A stretch of 53,092 nucleotides of DNA from Calditrichota bacterium (lineage in GTDB: Bacteria > Calditrichota > Calditrichia > Calditrichales > J004): assembly GCA_003696775.1 (NCBI GenBank), contig RFFS01000061.1:1-53092 (forward strand). The letters are read 5' to 3'. The first letter of the stretch is position 1. Every line of letters begins with the position of its first letter. The notes beneath the pieces were generated by a model. That model was not told where the DNA came from, did no database searches, and saw nothing but the letters and a program-made list of their open reading frames with translations. The position numbers and the translations under genes are program-made. This document shows positions 9,418 to 19,674 of the stretch, in pieces.

Positions 9418-10323
9418 TTAGAAATATCCTTCCTTTTTTCGGTCTTCCATGGCCGCTTCGGAACGTTTGTCGTCGGCGCGGGCGCCACGTTCTGTTATAC
9501 GGCTCGAAGCCACCTCATTGATGATATCGGTCAGGGAATCGGCGCGTGATTCCACGGCGCCGGTACAGGTCATATCGCCGATGGTACGGAAACGTATGAT
9601 TCGTTTTTCCCAGCTTTCGCCCTCGCGTAATTGGATGTAGGGCGATTTGGCCAGCAGAACGCCGTCGCGTTCCACCACTTCCCGCTCATGCGTGTAATAG
9701 AGGGACGGGATGTCGATGTTTTCCAGCGCGATGTATTGCCAAACATCGAGTTCGGTCCAATTGCTGATGGGGAAAACCCGAAAGTGTTCACCCATGTTTT
9801 TCCGTCCGTTAAACAGATTCCACAATTCCGGCCGTTGATTTTTGGGGTCCCACTGGCCGAATTCATCGCGATGGGAAAAGAACCGTTCCTTGGCGCGCGC
9901 TTTTTCCTCGTCGCGCCGACCGCCGCCCATGGCCGCGTCCACTTTCAGTTCCTCCAGTGCATCCAACAGGGTAACCGTCTGAGCGCGGTTCCGGCTGGCG
10001 TTGGGGCCGGTTTCCTCGGCCACTTTGCCCGCCTTGATGGAATCTTCCACATAGCGGACTTCCAGACGGGTGCCGGTTCTTTCCATCAGGGCGTCGCGGA
10101 ATTCCAACGTTTCCCTGAAATTGTGGCCGGTATCGATATGCAGCAGGGGAAAAGGCAGCCGGGCCGGGTAAAAGGCTTTGATGGCCAGATGAAACATAAC
10201 GATGGAATCCTTGCCACCGGAAAAGAGCATCACCGGACGCTCGAACTGGGCGGCCACTTCGCGAATCACATAAATGGATTCGGCTTCCAACTCACGTAAA
10301 TGGTTCAGTCTGAAATTCTTCAT
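9418..10323 (-). CDS. cysD: Sulfate adenylyltransferase subunit 2
   Basis: LESIYVIREVAAQFERPVMLFSGGKDSIVM; GGGRRDEEKARAKERFFSHRDEFGQWDPKNQRPELWNLFNG. Confidence 0.97.
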   Translation of the reverse strand: MKNFRLNHLRELEAESIYVIREVAAQFERPVMLFSGGKDSIVMFHLAIKAFYPARLPFPLLHIDTGHNFRETLEFRDALMERTGTRLEVRYVEDSIKAGKVAEETGPNASRNRAQTVTLLDALEELKVDAAMGGGRRDEEKARAKERFFSHRDEFGQWDPKNQRPELWNLFNGRKNMGEHFRVFPISNWTELDVWQYIALENIDIPSLYYTHEREVVERDGVLLAKSPYIQLREGESWEKRIIRFRTIGDMTCTGAVESRADSLTDIINEVASSRITERGARADDKRSEAAMEDRKKEGYF

Positions 10324-10931
10324 TGTGTTTTCTTTCTGATTATGGGTAAGACAAATTCCAGCAACAGATGCAGAGAGGTCTGCAAATCCTGTTGTGCCGT
10401 ATTGATTTCCAGATCGGGGTGGGTCGGCGCTTCGTATGGTTGATGTATCCCGGTAAAATTCGGGATTTCGCCACGTCGCGCCTTTTTGTACAAACCTTTA
10501 ACGTCGCGTTCTTCACACACTTCAAGCGGGGCATTGACATATATTTCATAAAAGTCATCACCGATAATTTCCCGCGCCTGTTGCCGCATGGCCCGCGTGG
10601 GGCTGACAAAACTGTTGATGGTGATGACACCGCATTGCACGAAAAGCCGCGCCACTTCGGCGATGCGTCGGATATTTTCACGACGGTCGTCCTCGCTGAA
10701 TCCCAAATTGTTATTGATACCGCTGCGGATATTGTCCCCGTCAAGAATCTGGGTCAGATAGCCCAACTCAAACAGGGCATTTTCCAAAGCAATGGCCAAT
10801 GTGGATTTCCCCGAACCGGACAGGCCGGTCAGCCAGAATACGGCGGCGTGTTGACGCAGTTTTTCTTCTTTTGCCGCCCGACCCAGCATACGGTCAAAAA
10901 CGGGATGGATATGTAACAGGTTGTCAGTCAT
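10320..10931 (-). CDS. cysC: Adenylylsulfate (APS) kinase
   Basis: FWLTGLSGSGKSTLAIALE; LDGDNIRSGINNNLGFSEDDRRENIRRIAEVA; 4-nt overlap with cysD. Confidence 0.96.
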   Translation of the reverse strand: MTDNLLHIHPVFDRMLGRAAKEEKLRQHAAVFWLTGLSGSGKSTLAIALENALFELGYLTQILDGDNIRSGINNNLGFSEDDRRENIRRIAEVARLFVQCGVITINSFVSPTRAMRQQAREIIGDDFYEIYVNAPLEVCEERDVKGLYKKARRGEIPNFTGIHQPYEAPTHPDLEINTAQQDLQTSLHLLLEFVLPIIRKKTQ

Positions 10932-11155
10932 GTGTTTTCCCGGGACAAACGGTTATTGTCGTATGAATCAGGGATGTGTTAAAGGTTTCACGATTAAAAA
11001 TCGGCTTAAATTACAATTTTTTTTCGTACCGGACAAAAGAGGTTAATTTAGCTTTGTTTCGGATGTTCTTCGTGATATGTATCAAGCAAATTTACGTCAT
11101 AAACATGAAGATGATTCTATTTGGCATGATGAATGTTTCTCTCAACTTAAAATAA

Positions 11156-12049
11156 TTAACGGGCGCGGGGATGATAGGCGTGGTATTCCCTTTCAATCAC
11201 CGAGCGATCCAGGTGGGTGTAAATTTGTGTGGTGCTGATATCCACATGGCCCAGCATTTCCTGCACGGCGCGCAGATCGGCGCCGTTTTCCACCAGGTGG
11301 GTGGCAAAGGAATGGCGCAGGGTATGGGGATGTATTTTTTTGGTGATGCCCGCTTGCCGTGCCGCTTTGTCCAGAATTTTCCAGTAACCCATGCGGCTCA
11401 TGGGCTTTCCCAGTCGGTTCAGGTACAGCACATTGCCCGCCGAGGGGCTTTTGGCCAACAGCGGCCGGGCCTGGTCGAGATACCGCTTGATCCAACGCAG
11501 AGCGGTAGGGGAAATGGGCACCAGGCGTTCCTTGCTGCCTTTCCCAAAAACGCGTACAATGCCTTCCTCAAACCAGATATGCGGTATTTTTATGGTCAAT
11601 ATTTCGGAAACACGCAGACCACAGGCGTACATATGTTCGAACATGGCGCGGGTACGCAAGCCTAAAGGGGTATGGATTTCCGGCACGGCGCATAAACGGT
11701 CAATTTCCCCGGCGCTGAGCACCGAAGGCAGGCTACGCGGCAGGCGAGGACGGTCGATGTGGCGGGTCGGGTCGTTTTGTGTTTCGTTTTCACGAATTAA
11801 AAAATGATGAAATCCACGGATGGAAGAGAGATTGCGGGCCACGGTGGCCGGGGACAGTCCCAATTCGCTCAACATCTGAATCAACTGGCGTACCTGTTCC
11901 GGCCGGATATCATCCGCGTGGCGGATGTCCCGCTTTTCGAGATAGTCGATGTAACGTTCCAGGTCGCGGCGGTAAGCGTCCACGGAATGGGCGGACAGGT
12001 TTTGTTCAAAGGAAAGGTAACTGAGGTAGAGCTTAAGCAGGTAACGCAC
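11156..12049 (-). CDS. xerD: Tyrosine recombinase XerD/XerC type
   Basis: SAM-like N-terminus; catalytic ACGLRVSEIL, HTLRHSFATHLVENGADLRAVQEMLGH, TQIYTH. Confidence 0.9.
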   Translation of the reverse strand: MRYLLKLYLSYLSFEQNLSAHSVDAYRRDLERYIDYLEKRDIRHADDIRPEQVRQLIQMLSELGLSPATVARNLSSIRGFHHFLIRENETQNDPTRHIDRPRLPRSLPSVLSAGEIDRLCAVPEIHTPLGLRTRAMFEHMYACGLRVSEILTIKIPHIWFEEGIVRVFGKGSKERLVPISPTALRWIKRYLDQARPLLAKSPSAGNVLYLNRLGKPMSRMGYWKILDKAARQAGITKKIHPHTLRHSFATHLVENGADLRAVQEMLGHVDISTTQIYTHLDRSVIEREYHAYHPRAR

Positions 12050-12063
12050 GGCCTGTTCCGCGG

Positions 12064-12510
12064 TCAGGATGCCGGGTCATTACCAAGCAGGGGCTCGGTG
12101 AGGGACAAGGCGATGCCGGAAAGCATCACTTCCGGCGCCAACTGACTGAAATCACCGGAAAGCAGTTGACGATCCACATTGGTGAAAATGGAACAGCCGG
12201 CCTGACGTTCCACAATAATGCCCGACAGACGTCCGCTGAATTCGGCAAAAAAGGTGACTTCTTCCAGCACTTCGCTGGCCACGTAACCGGTACAAAAATG
12301 CAGCTGTGAATGGGTGTAGGGGGTAAAAATGGATATCAGGATGCCTTTTTTATCACCGATCATCAATTCTGGGTAAATTTCGATGGTCAGCCGTCGGCCT
12401 TCTTCCGGGTTTTCCAAAACGGCGCGGAATTGATCCCCGCGTTTTTTAAACCGGGTTTTAAGTACGTCTTCGATCTTTTTCAGGTCATCGTCTGTAAATT
12501 TGAATGCCAT
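12064..12510 (-). CDS. Hypothetical protein
   Basis: 148 aa ORF in a co-directional run between bshB1 and xerD; no family recognised. Confidence 0.7.
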   Translation of the reverse strand: MAFKFTDDDLKKIEDVLKTRFKKRGDQFRAVLENPEEGRRLTIEIYPELMIGDKKGILISIFTPYTHSQLHFCTGYVASEVLEEVTFFAEFSGRLSGIIVERQAGCSIFTNVDRQLLSGDFSQLAPEVMLSGIALSLTEPLLGNDPAS

Positions 12511-12538
12511 GCCTTATCCTTCATCTCTTTGGCGAAAG

Positions 12539-13246
12539 TTACGTAAATTGTTTCAAAAGGTTGTTTACCCGGACAGGTGATTTTACGAAAAAAGGTTCAC
12601 CATATTCAACACCAATCTGGAAACCGTACCAGGCGGCGCGGGTTTCCACGTTTTTAAGGAAGGCGGGATCGCTGATATATGTGGCCGGTTCCTTTGAGTC
12701 GGGGTTATGAAACTGGCTGCCATAGGCGCGGACGGCCTCCATCTTTTGAGCAAATTCATCGCTGATATCGACAATGAAAGACGGCTTTTCCTGATGATGC
12801 ATAAAATAGTAAATAATCTGCCGGGGGCGCCAGGGCGGCTGGCCGGTATCCCATTTGGGCAAACCGCTGAAAAACACCGCTTCGCTGATCAGACGCGAGG
12901 TATGGACATGATCCGGGTGACGGTCTTCATGAAAGGGCGCCAGTATGATGGCCGGCCGCCAGTCACGCAGCAAACGGATCACCTTTTCCTTATTGGCTTC
13001 GTTTACCGTTACCCGTCCGTCGTCGATATTCAGATTGACACGTTGGTCCACCTGTAAAATCGCGGACGCTTTTTGCGCTTCGCGGGCGCGTTGTTCCGCC
13101 GACCCGCGTGTTCCCAGTTCTCCGCGGGTCATATCGGCTATGGCGGTTCGATAGCCCTGTTTTTTCAGTTTAAGCAACACGCCGCCGCAAAACAGTTCGG
13201 CGTCGTCCGGGTGTGGCGCGCATACGGCTACATCAATCTTGGTCAT
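12539..13246 (-). CDS. bshB1: Bacillithiol biosynthesis deacetylase BshB1 (LmbE family)
   Basis: VAVCAPHPDDAELFCGG..LTRGELGTRG-like (MTRGELGTRGSAEQRAREA); HEDRHPDHVHTSRL. Confidence 0.9.
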   Translation of the reverse strand: MTKIDVAVCAPHPDDAELFCGGVLLKLKKQGYRTAIADMTRGELGTRGSAEQRAREAQKASAILQVDQRVNLNIDDGRVTVNEANKEKVIRLLRDWRPAIILAPFHEDRHPDHVHTSRLISEAVFFSGLPKWDTGQPPWRPRQIIYYFMHHQEKPSFIVDISDEFAQKMEAVRAYGSQFHNPDSKEPATYISDPAFLKNVETRAAWYGFQIGVEYGEPFFVKSPVRVNNLLKQFT

Positions 13247-16200
13247 CGTCGGTGGCTTCCTTTTTATCTAAAAAACTCATTTGCCGGGAAGGGTTATTCT
13301 GAACCGATTCAATAAAACGGTTGATTTGTTGCTCAATATCGAACAGGGTGCCTTTTTCACCCACATAATCCCGGGTTTTAATATTTAAAGAGCGTACCAG
13401 ATCGCTTAAACTAACCAGCACGGCCTGGATGCGCTTAATCTGAAAACGGGTGATCTCATTGAATTTATCCTGATATTTTTTGTCCATACTCACCAGCTGC
13501 GCCATGCCGCTGATGCTGGCGATGGCGTTGTTGATGTAATGGGACAGTGTGGCCAGCAAGCGGTTCAGGGCTTCGATGCCGGCCAGCAGGCGTTCCCGGT
13601 TGATACGGTCTTCCAGGTCCCGGTTGTGCTCGCTGAAATCTTCCATGTTCAGGTTGATTAGTGACACATTGCCTTTTTTATCCTTCAGGGCGGTGGCGGA
13701 GGCCACCAGTTCCACTATTCGGCCGTCACTGCTTTTTTTGCGCAGTTCTAACATGCGTATCACATCATTTTGTGCGGCCTTTCGGATGATTTTTTCAAAG
13801 GGCCACGCATCCTCCGGGCTGTCCAGAACGTCTATGGATTTATGAAGAATGTGGGATTTCGGGTAGTTAAAAACTTCTTCCGCCCGCTTATTCCAGGTGA
13901 TGATGCGGCCTTTCATATCCACCGTGATCAGCATATGGCCGGAGTGTTCCACGATATTGGCCAGCAACGCGCCGGTCAGCTCCAGTTCCCTTGTGCTCTG
14001 GCTGATTTTTTCCTGTAAAGCCCGGTTCACGGCGGCGATTTGATGCGCCTTGTATCTAAAATACCAGATGAAGGGCAGGGTGACCAGAACGATCATAATA
14101 AAGATAAACCACCAGGAAAGCCAGAATGGCTGACGCACGGTAAACGGAAAGTCGAGTTGGGGGAAATGAAACACGGTTTCACCGACCCGGGCCCGGAGTT
14201 GCAGGGTGTAAGCCCCCGGCGCCAGACTGTTGTAGCGGATACGGCTGCCAGGCGGCAGTTCAATCCAGTTGTTATCCAGGTTGTTAAGACGGTATTCCAG
14301 AATCAGCGCTTCGGGATTGTAATAATACAATCCCTGTACGTCAAACAGGATGCCCGGATGCAGGCGGGTAAAGGAATCGCCTCTTTTCAAAGGCTCGGCG
14401 GTCCGGGAGCGGCCCGTCAACCGGCTGGCTTTATGGATGATGATTTTGGGCTGCGGCATGGGACGGAAAACCCAATCGGATTCCAATACCGTTAAACCGC
14501 CGAATAGTCCAAGCCATAATCGACCGGATGTATCCAGCATACTGGCATTTTGAGTGGTGAATTCATTGCCTACCAGTCCGTCGGTTTTGGTTACGGAGAG
14601 ACCGGCCTTGCCGTTCCGGAAATATTGCAGGCCCTCGTCGGAGCATATCCATATCCCGCCGCGTTTGGGGTCGGGCAATATCTGGGCGATGATGGTGCCG
14701 TTTAGTCCGTTTGACCGACCGTATAGCCGGAATTGATCGCCGTTCATTTTGATGATCCCGCGGTCCGCGCCCAGCCAGATGATACCCTGTGTGTCCCGCG
14801 TTATGGTATATATCGCCCGGTCCGGCAGTCCGTCTTGTTGTTGTATAAATTGGAATGCGCCGTTTTTATAACGCACCAGACCGTTGTCGGTGCCGATCAG
14901 CAGTTCCTTTTTATCCTTTAACGGCGTGATATCCCACACGCTGCGTATATTGTGTCCGGCAATCTCCGGATAGGTTTTGTCTTCCTTTTTGTTTAGCGAA
15001 AAAAGCCCTACGGTTGTGGCAAACCAGTAGATGCCCTCATGGTCTTCGGCCATGTCGATGAAGGTACTCTCCACCTGGAGAGATTGTAACCGTATCCGCT
15101 TCAATTCGCCCTTATCATACCGCGCCAGGATGTCTTCGCCGCCAAACCAGAGACGGCCTTCGCGATCCGGATAAATAAACCAGATGATTTCATCATCCAG
15201 AGCCCTGAAGCGCGGATCACGGGATAAACGGCCGTTGACAATACGGTAAATCCCTTTGTCCGTGGCCAGGAGTCGTCCCCGGATGGCGGGATCATACGCG
15301 ATGCCGTTTACCACAGGGCTGGCGAGACCGTCTTTTTCCGTGTAGCTGTATATCCGGCGGTTATTAAAGCTGAACAAACCACGGTTGTAACTGCCCAGCC
15401 ATAAATTGTCTTCCTGATCAAACAACATGGCGCGTATATCCACGCCGGGCATGCCGTTTGTACGGTTCCAGCCTTGCAACGATCCGTTATTCAAACGGTA
15501 CAGTCCTTTGTCCGCGGCTATCCACAGGGAGGCGTGATGCAGGGTCAGCCGGTTGATGTCCGCTTTTAACAGGCGTTTGGCGGGAAATAAACGGCCATCC
15601 GGGTGACGCTGTAATTTGTATAGGCCGCTGGATGCACCCAGCCAGATTTGTTGCGGTGTAAATAAAAACGTTTTCAGACGGCCTTTAATTTTTAATGTAT
15701 AATGGGCGATGTGTTTGCCCTTCGGATCAAATTGGGAAAGTCCCGTGTCATCCAATACCCAGATGTTACCCTGAACATCCGCTTTGATTTCCTTAACGGA
15801 AACCTTTTCACGCAGGGTTGTTATGTTGATGCTGTCTGAGTGGGGCAGGAAATATAAACCGTTACGCCGCGTGCCCACCCATAAACCCCGGGGAGTGTGC
15901 CATAAGGCGGAAATGGAAAAACGTTTGAAAAAAGACTGGGTGGACATAACGGGCTGGTTTTGATTGTAATCCCATTTCATGGAAGCCAAACCGAGGGCGG
16001 TACCTATCCAGATGGTGTTGCTGTCCCCGGGAGTCAACACCAGTACTTCATTGGCGGGCAGTCCGTTTTCCACGGAAAAGGGACGGAATTCACGCGCGTC
16101 ATAACGAACAACGCCGACACCGGTACCAATCCAGATATAACCGGTTTTATCCTGATACAGGGCAAAAATCTGATTAGCGTTAAAGCCTTTATCCGCATAG

Positions 16201-16274
16201 GTTTTAAACGGATATGTCTGACTGCCCGCAGGATAAACGACCATGAAAAGAATTAACAGAGTCAGGTATCGCAT
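13233..16274 (-). CDS. Two-component regulator propeller / Y_Y_Y / PAS sensor with DHp-like region but no HATPase_c
   Basis: Repeated ..IWIGTGVGVVRYD.., ..LWLGSYNRGLFSFNN.. propeller blades; Y_Y_Y-like ILEYRLNNLDNNWIELPPGSRIRYNSLAPGAYTLQLRA; TM; PAS; DHp-like LLATLSHYINNAIASISGMAQLV; ends ~85 aa later. Confidence 0.85.
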   Translation of the reverse strand: MRYLTLLILFMVVYPAGSQTYPFKTYADKGFNANQIFALYQDKTGYIWIGTGVGVVRYDAREFRPFSVENGLPANEVLVLTPGDSNTIWIGTALGLASMKWDYNQNQPVMSTQSFFKRFSISALWHTPRGLWVGTRRNGLYFLPHSDSINITTLREKVSVKEIKADVQGNIWVLDDTGLSQFDPKGKHIAHYTLKIKGRLKTFLFTPQQIWLGASSGLYKLQRHPDGRLFPAKRLLKADINRLTLHHASLWIAADKGLYRLNNGSLQGWNRTNGMPGVDIRAMLFDQEDNLWLGSYNRGLFSFNNRRIYSYTEKDGLASPVVNGIAYDPAIRGRLLATDKGIYRIVNGRLSRDPRFRALDDEIIWFIYPDREGRLWFGGEDILARYDKGELKRIRLQSLQVESTFIDMAEDHEGIYWFATTVGLFSLNKKEDKTYPEIAGHNIRSVWDITPLKDKKELLIGTDNGLVRYKNGAFQFIQQQDGLPDRAIYTITRDTQGIIWLGADRGIIKMNGDQFRLYGRSNGLNGTIIAQILPDPKRGGIWICSDEGLQYFRNGKAGLSVTKTDGLVGNEFTTQNASMLDTSGRLWLGLFGGLTVLESDWVFRPMPQPKIIIHKASRLTGRSRTAEPLKRGDSFTRLHPGILFDVQGLYYYNPEALILEYRLNNLDNNWIELPPGSRIRYNSLAPGAYTLQLRARVGETVFHFPQLDFPFTVRQPFWLSWWFIFIMIVLVTLPFIWYFRYKAHQIAAVNRALQEKISQSTRELELTGALLANIVEHSGHMLITVDMKGRIITWNKRAEEVFNYPKSHILHKSIDVLDSPEDAWPFEKIIRKAAQNDVIRMLELRKKSSDGRIVELVASATALKDKKGNVSLINLNMEDFSEHNRDLEDRINRERLLAGIEALNRLLATLSHYINNAIASISGMAQLVSMDKKYQDKFNEITRFQIKRIQAVLVSLSDLVRSLNIKTRDYVGEKGTLFDIEQQINRFIESVQNNPSRQMSFLDKKEATDDDQD

Positions 16275-16337
16275 AAATGGAATATAGTGTTTTACCGGGT
16301 TGAATAATAGTTTTTTAAAAGAGCGCGGCAGGATGTT

Positions 16338-16934
16338 TCAGACCGCCGGCGGTTTTTTCCCTGCATTATAGATGGCGCCGCCGCCGCGCGCATACTGTTG
16401 TAAAACCGCCCGCGCCCGGTCACGGTGGATGTCTGTTATTACGGCGATCCGGCGTGATTCCAGCGCCCGTACCCAATTGTCGGGTTTGGGGCCCTCGTCA
16501 AAACCGATTGCCCGGGCGTCCTCTTCCCGTGCGCCGGAAACCACATAACGTACTCCGGACCAGGGGATGGCGCCCAAACACATGGCGCAGGGCTCGGTGC
16601 TGGTCACCAGTTCATAAGCGGGCCGATACGCCGCGCTCAGGTCATAGGTGGCGCATTGGCGTTGGGCTAAACTGATGGCTACGATTTCGGCATGTAAAAC
16701 GGAAAGTTTTTCACTGGTTACAAGATTAACGCCCAGGGCAATTAACCGGCCGCTGTCGTGTTCAAAAACAGCCGCGGCAAACGGGCCGCCGGTACCGGCT
16801 TCCACATTGCGTTGCGACGCTTCGATTACAAACCGCATCCGTTCTTCGGTTTGGGGTGTTGCCGTATAACCGTGGCAAAATGCCGCGATCCATTCCGGTA
16901 AGTGAAATGTTACCGAGTCAGGTTGCCTGCACAT
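16338..16934 (-). CDS. Nucleoside/guanine deaminase-like (CMP/dCMP deaminase fold)
   Basis: Zinc motifs HAEIVAIS and TEPCAMCLGAIPWSGV. Confidence 0.85.
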   Translation of the reverse strand: MCRQPDSVTFHLPEWIAAFCHGYTATPQTEERMRFVIEASQRNVEAGTGGPFAAAVFEHDSGRLIALGVNLVTSEKLSVLHAEIVAISLAQRQCATYDLSAAYRPAYELVTSTEPCAMCLGAIPWSGVRYVVSGAREEDARAIGFDEGPKPDNWVRALESRRIAVITDIHRDRARAVLQQYARGGGAIYNAGKKPPAV

Positions 16935-17179
16935 GCCTCATTCTCCTCAGGGTATTTCATCCAAAAAAGCCGTGGAACCGGTATGACAGAAATATGTCCG
17001 GTCTGCATTCCATATTCGGTTAATTATGTCGTGAATTTGGTTTTAATTTTAAAAACAGCTTCTAATCGGGACTTAAGCGCGGATAACCGTCCATGGTTTT
17101 AAAAGGGCTTTTTCCTTAAAACAAATTTGGATACTTTGTTGACCTGAGTTTGTTCATATCACATAAAGCGAGGCAATGT

Positions 17180-17929
17180 ATGTCATTATTAAAGGATAAA
17201 ACTGTATTCATCACCGGTGCCAGCAGTGGCATTGGTGCCGCCTGCGCGCGCGCCTTTGCCGCCGAAGGCTGCCGATTGATTTTACTGGCCCGGCGCGGAG
17301 AGCGGCTGGCGGCTTTAGAGGCGGAACTCAAGGTGCCGGTGCGTACCATTACGGCGGATGTGCGTGACCGGAAAGCGCTGGAAACAGCCCTGAAAAGTGT
17401 CGATGAAGTGGATGTGTTGGTCAATAACGCCGGACTGGCTCTCGGTACGGATAAACTGCACGAAGCCGCTCCCGAAGACCATGATACGATGATCGATACC
17501 AATGTGAAAGGAGTCTTGAATATCAATCGCATCCTGACACCGCGTATGATCCGGCGCGGACACGGCGATATCATTCATATCGGGTCCATCGCCGGCCATG
17601 AGGTGTATCCCGGCGGGTCGGTTTACTGTGCTTCCAAGCACGCCGTGGATGCCCTTGTTAAGGGTTTACGCATGGATGTGGTGGATACGCCGCTGCGGGT
17701 GTCATCCATCGATCCGGGGTTGGTGGAAACGGAATTCAGCGTGGTGCGTTTTCACGGGGATGCGCATCGGGCCGACCAGGTCTATCGGGGGCTGGAACCG
17801 TTGATTGGTGATGATATAGCGGCGATCGCTGTGTTCATCGCTTCACGACCGCCTCATGTTCAGATTGCCGATGTGGTGGTTTTCCCTACGGCGCAGGCCT
17901 CGGCCACGGTGGTCCATCGTTCCGAATAA
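17180..17929 (+). CDS. SDR family oxidoreductase (YdfG-like)
   Basis: MSLLKDKTVFITGASSGIGAACARAFAAEG; NNAGLAL; YCASKHAVDALVKGLRMD. ORF start trimmed from 17150. Confidence 0.9.
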   Translation: MSLLKDKTVFITGASSGIGAACARAFAAEGCRLILLARRGERLAALEAELKVPVRTITADVRDRKALETALKSVDEVDVLVNNAGLALGTDKLHEAAPEDHDTMIDTNVKGVLNINRILTPRMIRRGHGDIIHIGSIAGHEVYPGGSVYCASKHAVDALVKGLRMDVVDTPLRVSSIDPGLVETEFSVVRFHGDAHRADQVYRGLEPLIGDDIAAIAVFIASRPPHVQIADVVVFPTAQASATVVHRSE

Positions 17930-17935
17930 GCCTTC

Positions 17936-18994
17936 TCAGCAAAGGGTGTCCAATATCAGGTTCACCGATTCGATAATCCGTTGGTCACGCGGGCGGATAT
18001 CCGGCTCAAAGGGCAGACCGGTCAGATGTTGCAGGCCGAGTATGTAGCGAACGGCGATTTCACGGGCTTGTTCGGGGCTGAACTGCATGTTTTTGTTTTT
18101 CACCATGCCGCGGGCAAATTCCTTGGAAAAGCTCACCGGTTGGCCTTCGCGTTTGAGTACGGCGCCGTTATCATCCAAACGCCAAAAACGGGATGAATCC
18201 ATGGTATAAACTTCATCGGCCACCACAATCTGTCCGGCGCTGTTCACGCCGTGTTCGGTTTTGGTATCCACAAGGATCATCCCTTTTTCCCGTACATACT
18301 GACTGATGATACCGAAGGCCATCAGCGAGGCGTTGCGTATTTGGATATGCTGGTCACGGGTACATATATGATGTTCAAATAAATAATCCGGAGAAACAGT
18401 CATATCGTTTTTATCCTTGGTGGAGGGTGTGTCCAGCGGATAGGGCAGGGGGCCGTTTTCTTGCAGCGTGGATACTTCCAGCACATGTCCCGCGTACTTC
18501 ATGGTTTCCAAACCGCGTTCCCGTGCCTTGAGCCAATGTTGATAAAGGGAAGTGGAGGTGCTGCTTTGGGCCATGTACATACGGATCACGTTTTCATACA
18601 TCACCAGTTTAAGATTTTCCGCCGGAATAACGGTGGAAGTGGGGTGCAGGCCGTCCACTTCAAATTGGGAAGTGCCCAACACCTCGCGAACCAACTTCAG
18701 CATGTGGTCATGATTGATGGCCAACACCTGATCCTTAAAGGGAATGGCGCCCCGGTTCACGTCGTGTGTACTGATGCGGTTGTTGCGAAACATCAGCCGC
18801 AAGGGGCGTCCGTCTTTTGTTTTCAGGTCCGGGGCAAAGACGGAATCGGACACTTTGCCTTCCAATACTTTGGCGCCTTTCAGCCGGGGTAGTTCGTTGT
18901 CTTCTATCATTTGGCGAATGGGGCGACCTTCATTAACACGGTCACCATAGGTTGTCACAAGGTCGCGTGCTTCGGCCTCGGTTAACAAACTCAT
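17936..18994 (-). CDS. purC: Phosphoribosylaminoimidazole-succinocarboxamide synthase
   Basis: KVLEGKVSDSVF; NRISTHDVNRGAIPFKDQVLA; LVDTKTEHGVNSAGQIVVADEVYTMDSSRFW. Confidence 0.9.
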   Translation of the reverse strand: MSLLTEAEARDLVTTYGDRVNEGRPIRQMIEDNELPRLKGAKVLEGKVSDSVFAPDLKTKDGRPLRLMFRNNRISTHDVNRGAIPFKDQVLAINHDHMLKLVREVLGTSQFEVDGLHPTSTVIPAENLKLVMYENVIRMYMAQSSTSTSLYQHWLKARERGLETMKYAGHVLEVSTLQENGPLPYPLDTPSTKDKNDMTVSPDYLFEHHICTRDQHIQIRNASLMAFGIISQYVREKGMILVDTKTEHGVNSAGQIVVADEVYTMDSSRFWRLDDNGAVLKREGQPVSFSKEFARGMVKNKNMQFSPEQAREIAVRYILGLQHLTGLPFEPDIRPRDQRIIESVNLILDTLC

Positions 18995-19019
18995 TAACTA
19001 ACTCCGTTTTTATTAAGAA

Positions 19020-19673
19020 TTATTTGACAATGGCGCCTTTACGTTGTTTTTGCCGCATCAGCTCCATCAGTTTTTGATGCACCTTTAGTGTGCGTTGTTC
19101 CAGATCCTCAAGCGTCCCGTTGTTGTCGATTACAAAATCGGCCCAGGCGGTTTTATCCTCGAGTGGAATTTGTTTGCCGACACGATCCAGAAATTGTTGG
19201 CGGGACATGCCGTCGCGTTCCATAACCCTTTTTTCGCGGCGACTCATGGAAGCGGTGACCACAATGATCACATCGAAATTACGTTCGATACTGATTTCAT
19301 AAATCAGAGCGGCGTCGATAACTATCAATGGATATCGGCCGGAAAAACGCGCTTTTTCCATTTCTTCTATGATGTTTTCCACCATGCGCGGGTGCACCAG
19401 TTGGTTCAGCCGACGGGTCTGGGTAATGTCCTTAAAGGCGCGTTCGGCCAGCAGGGCCCGGTTTAGCCGGCCACCGGCATCAAAAATATCATTGCCAAAA
19501 ACTTTTTTCAGATCGCGTTGCAGGGATTTGTTTTTGGCGATGGCTTTTTTGGCCATCTCATCGGCGTTGATGACCTTGGCGCCGCGTTTTTCCAGGATGG
19601 CGGCCACGGTGGATTGTCCGCTGCCGATGCCGCCGGTGATGCCCACGATCAGGGGATTATTATATTTTGCCAT
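19020..19673 (-). CDS. coaE: Dephospho-CoA kinase
   Basis: LIVGITGGIGSGQSTVAAILEKRGAKVINADEMAK; LVHPRM. Confidence 0.95.
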   Translation of the reverse strand: MAKYNNPLIVGITGGIGSGQSTVAAILEKRGAKVINADEMAKKAIAKNKSLQRDLKKVFGNDIFDAGGRLNRALLAERAFKDITQTRRLNQLVHPRMVENIIEEMEKARFSGRYPLIVIDAALIYEISIERNFDVIIVVTASMSRREKRVMERDGMSRQQFLDRVGKQIPLEDKTAWADFVIDNNGTLEDLEQRTLKVHQKLMELMRQKQRKGAIVK

Positions 19674-19674
19674 A

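Noticed and set aside
9631-10299. 222-aa plus-strand ORF
   Set aside because: Antisense to cysD; shadow ORF.
11156-12049. Tyrosine recombinase as evidence of an integrative element
   Set aside because: It looks like a housekeeping XerD in a run of chromosomal genes; no att repeats, tRNA or other mobile genes nearby.
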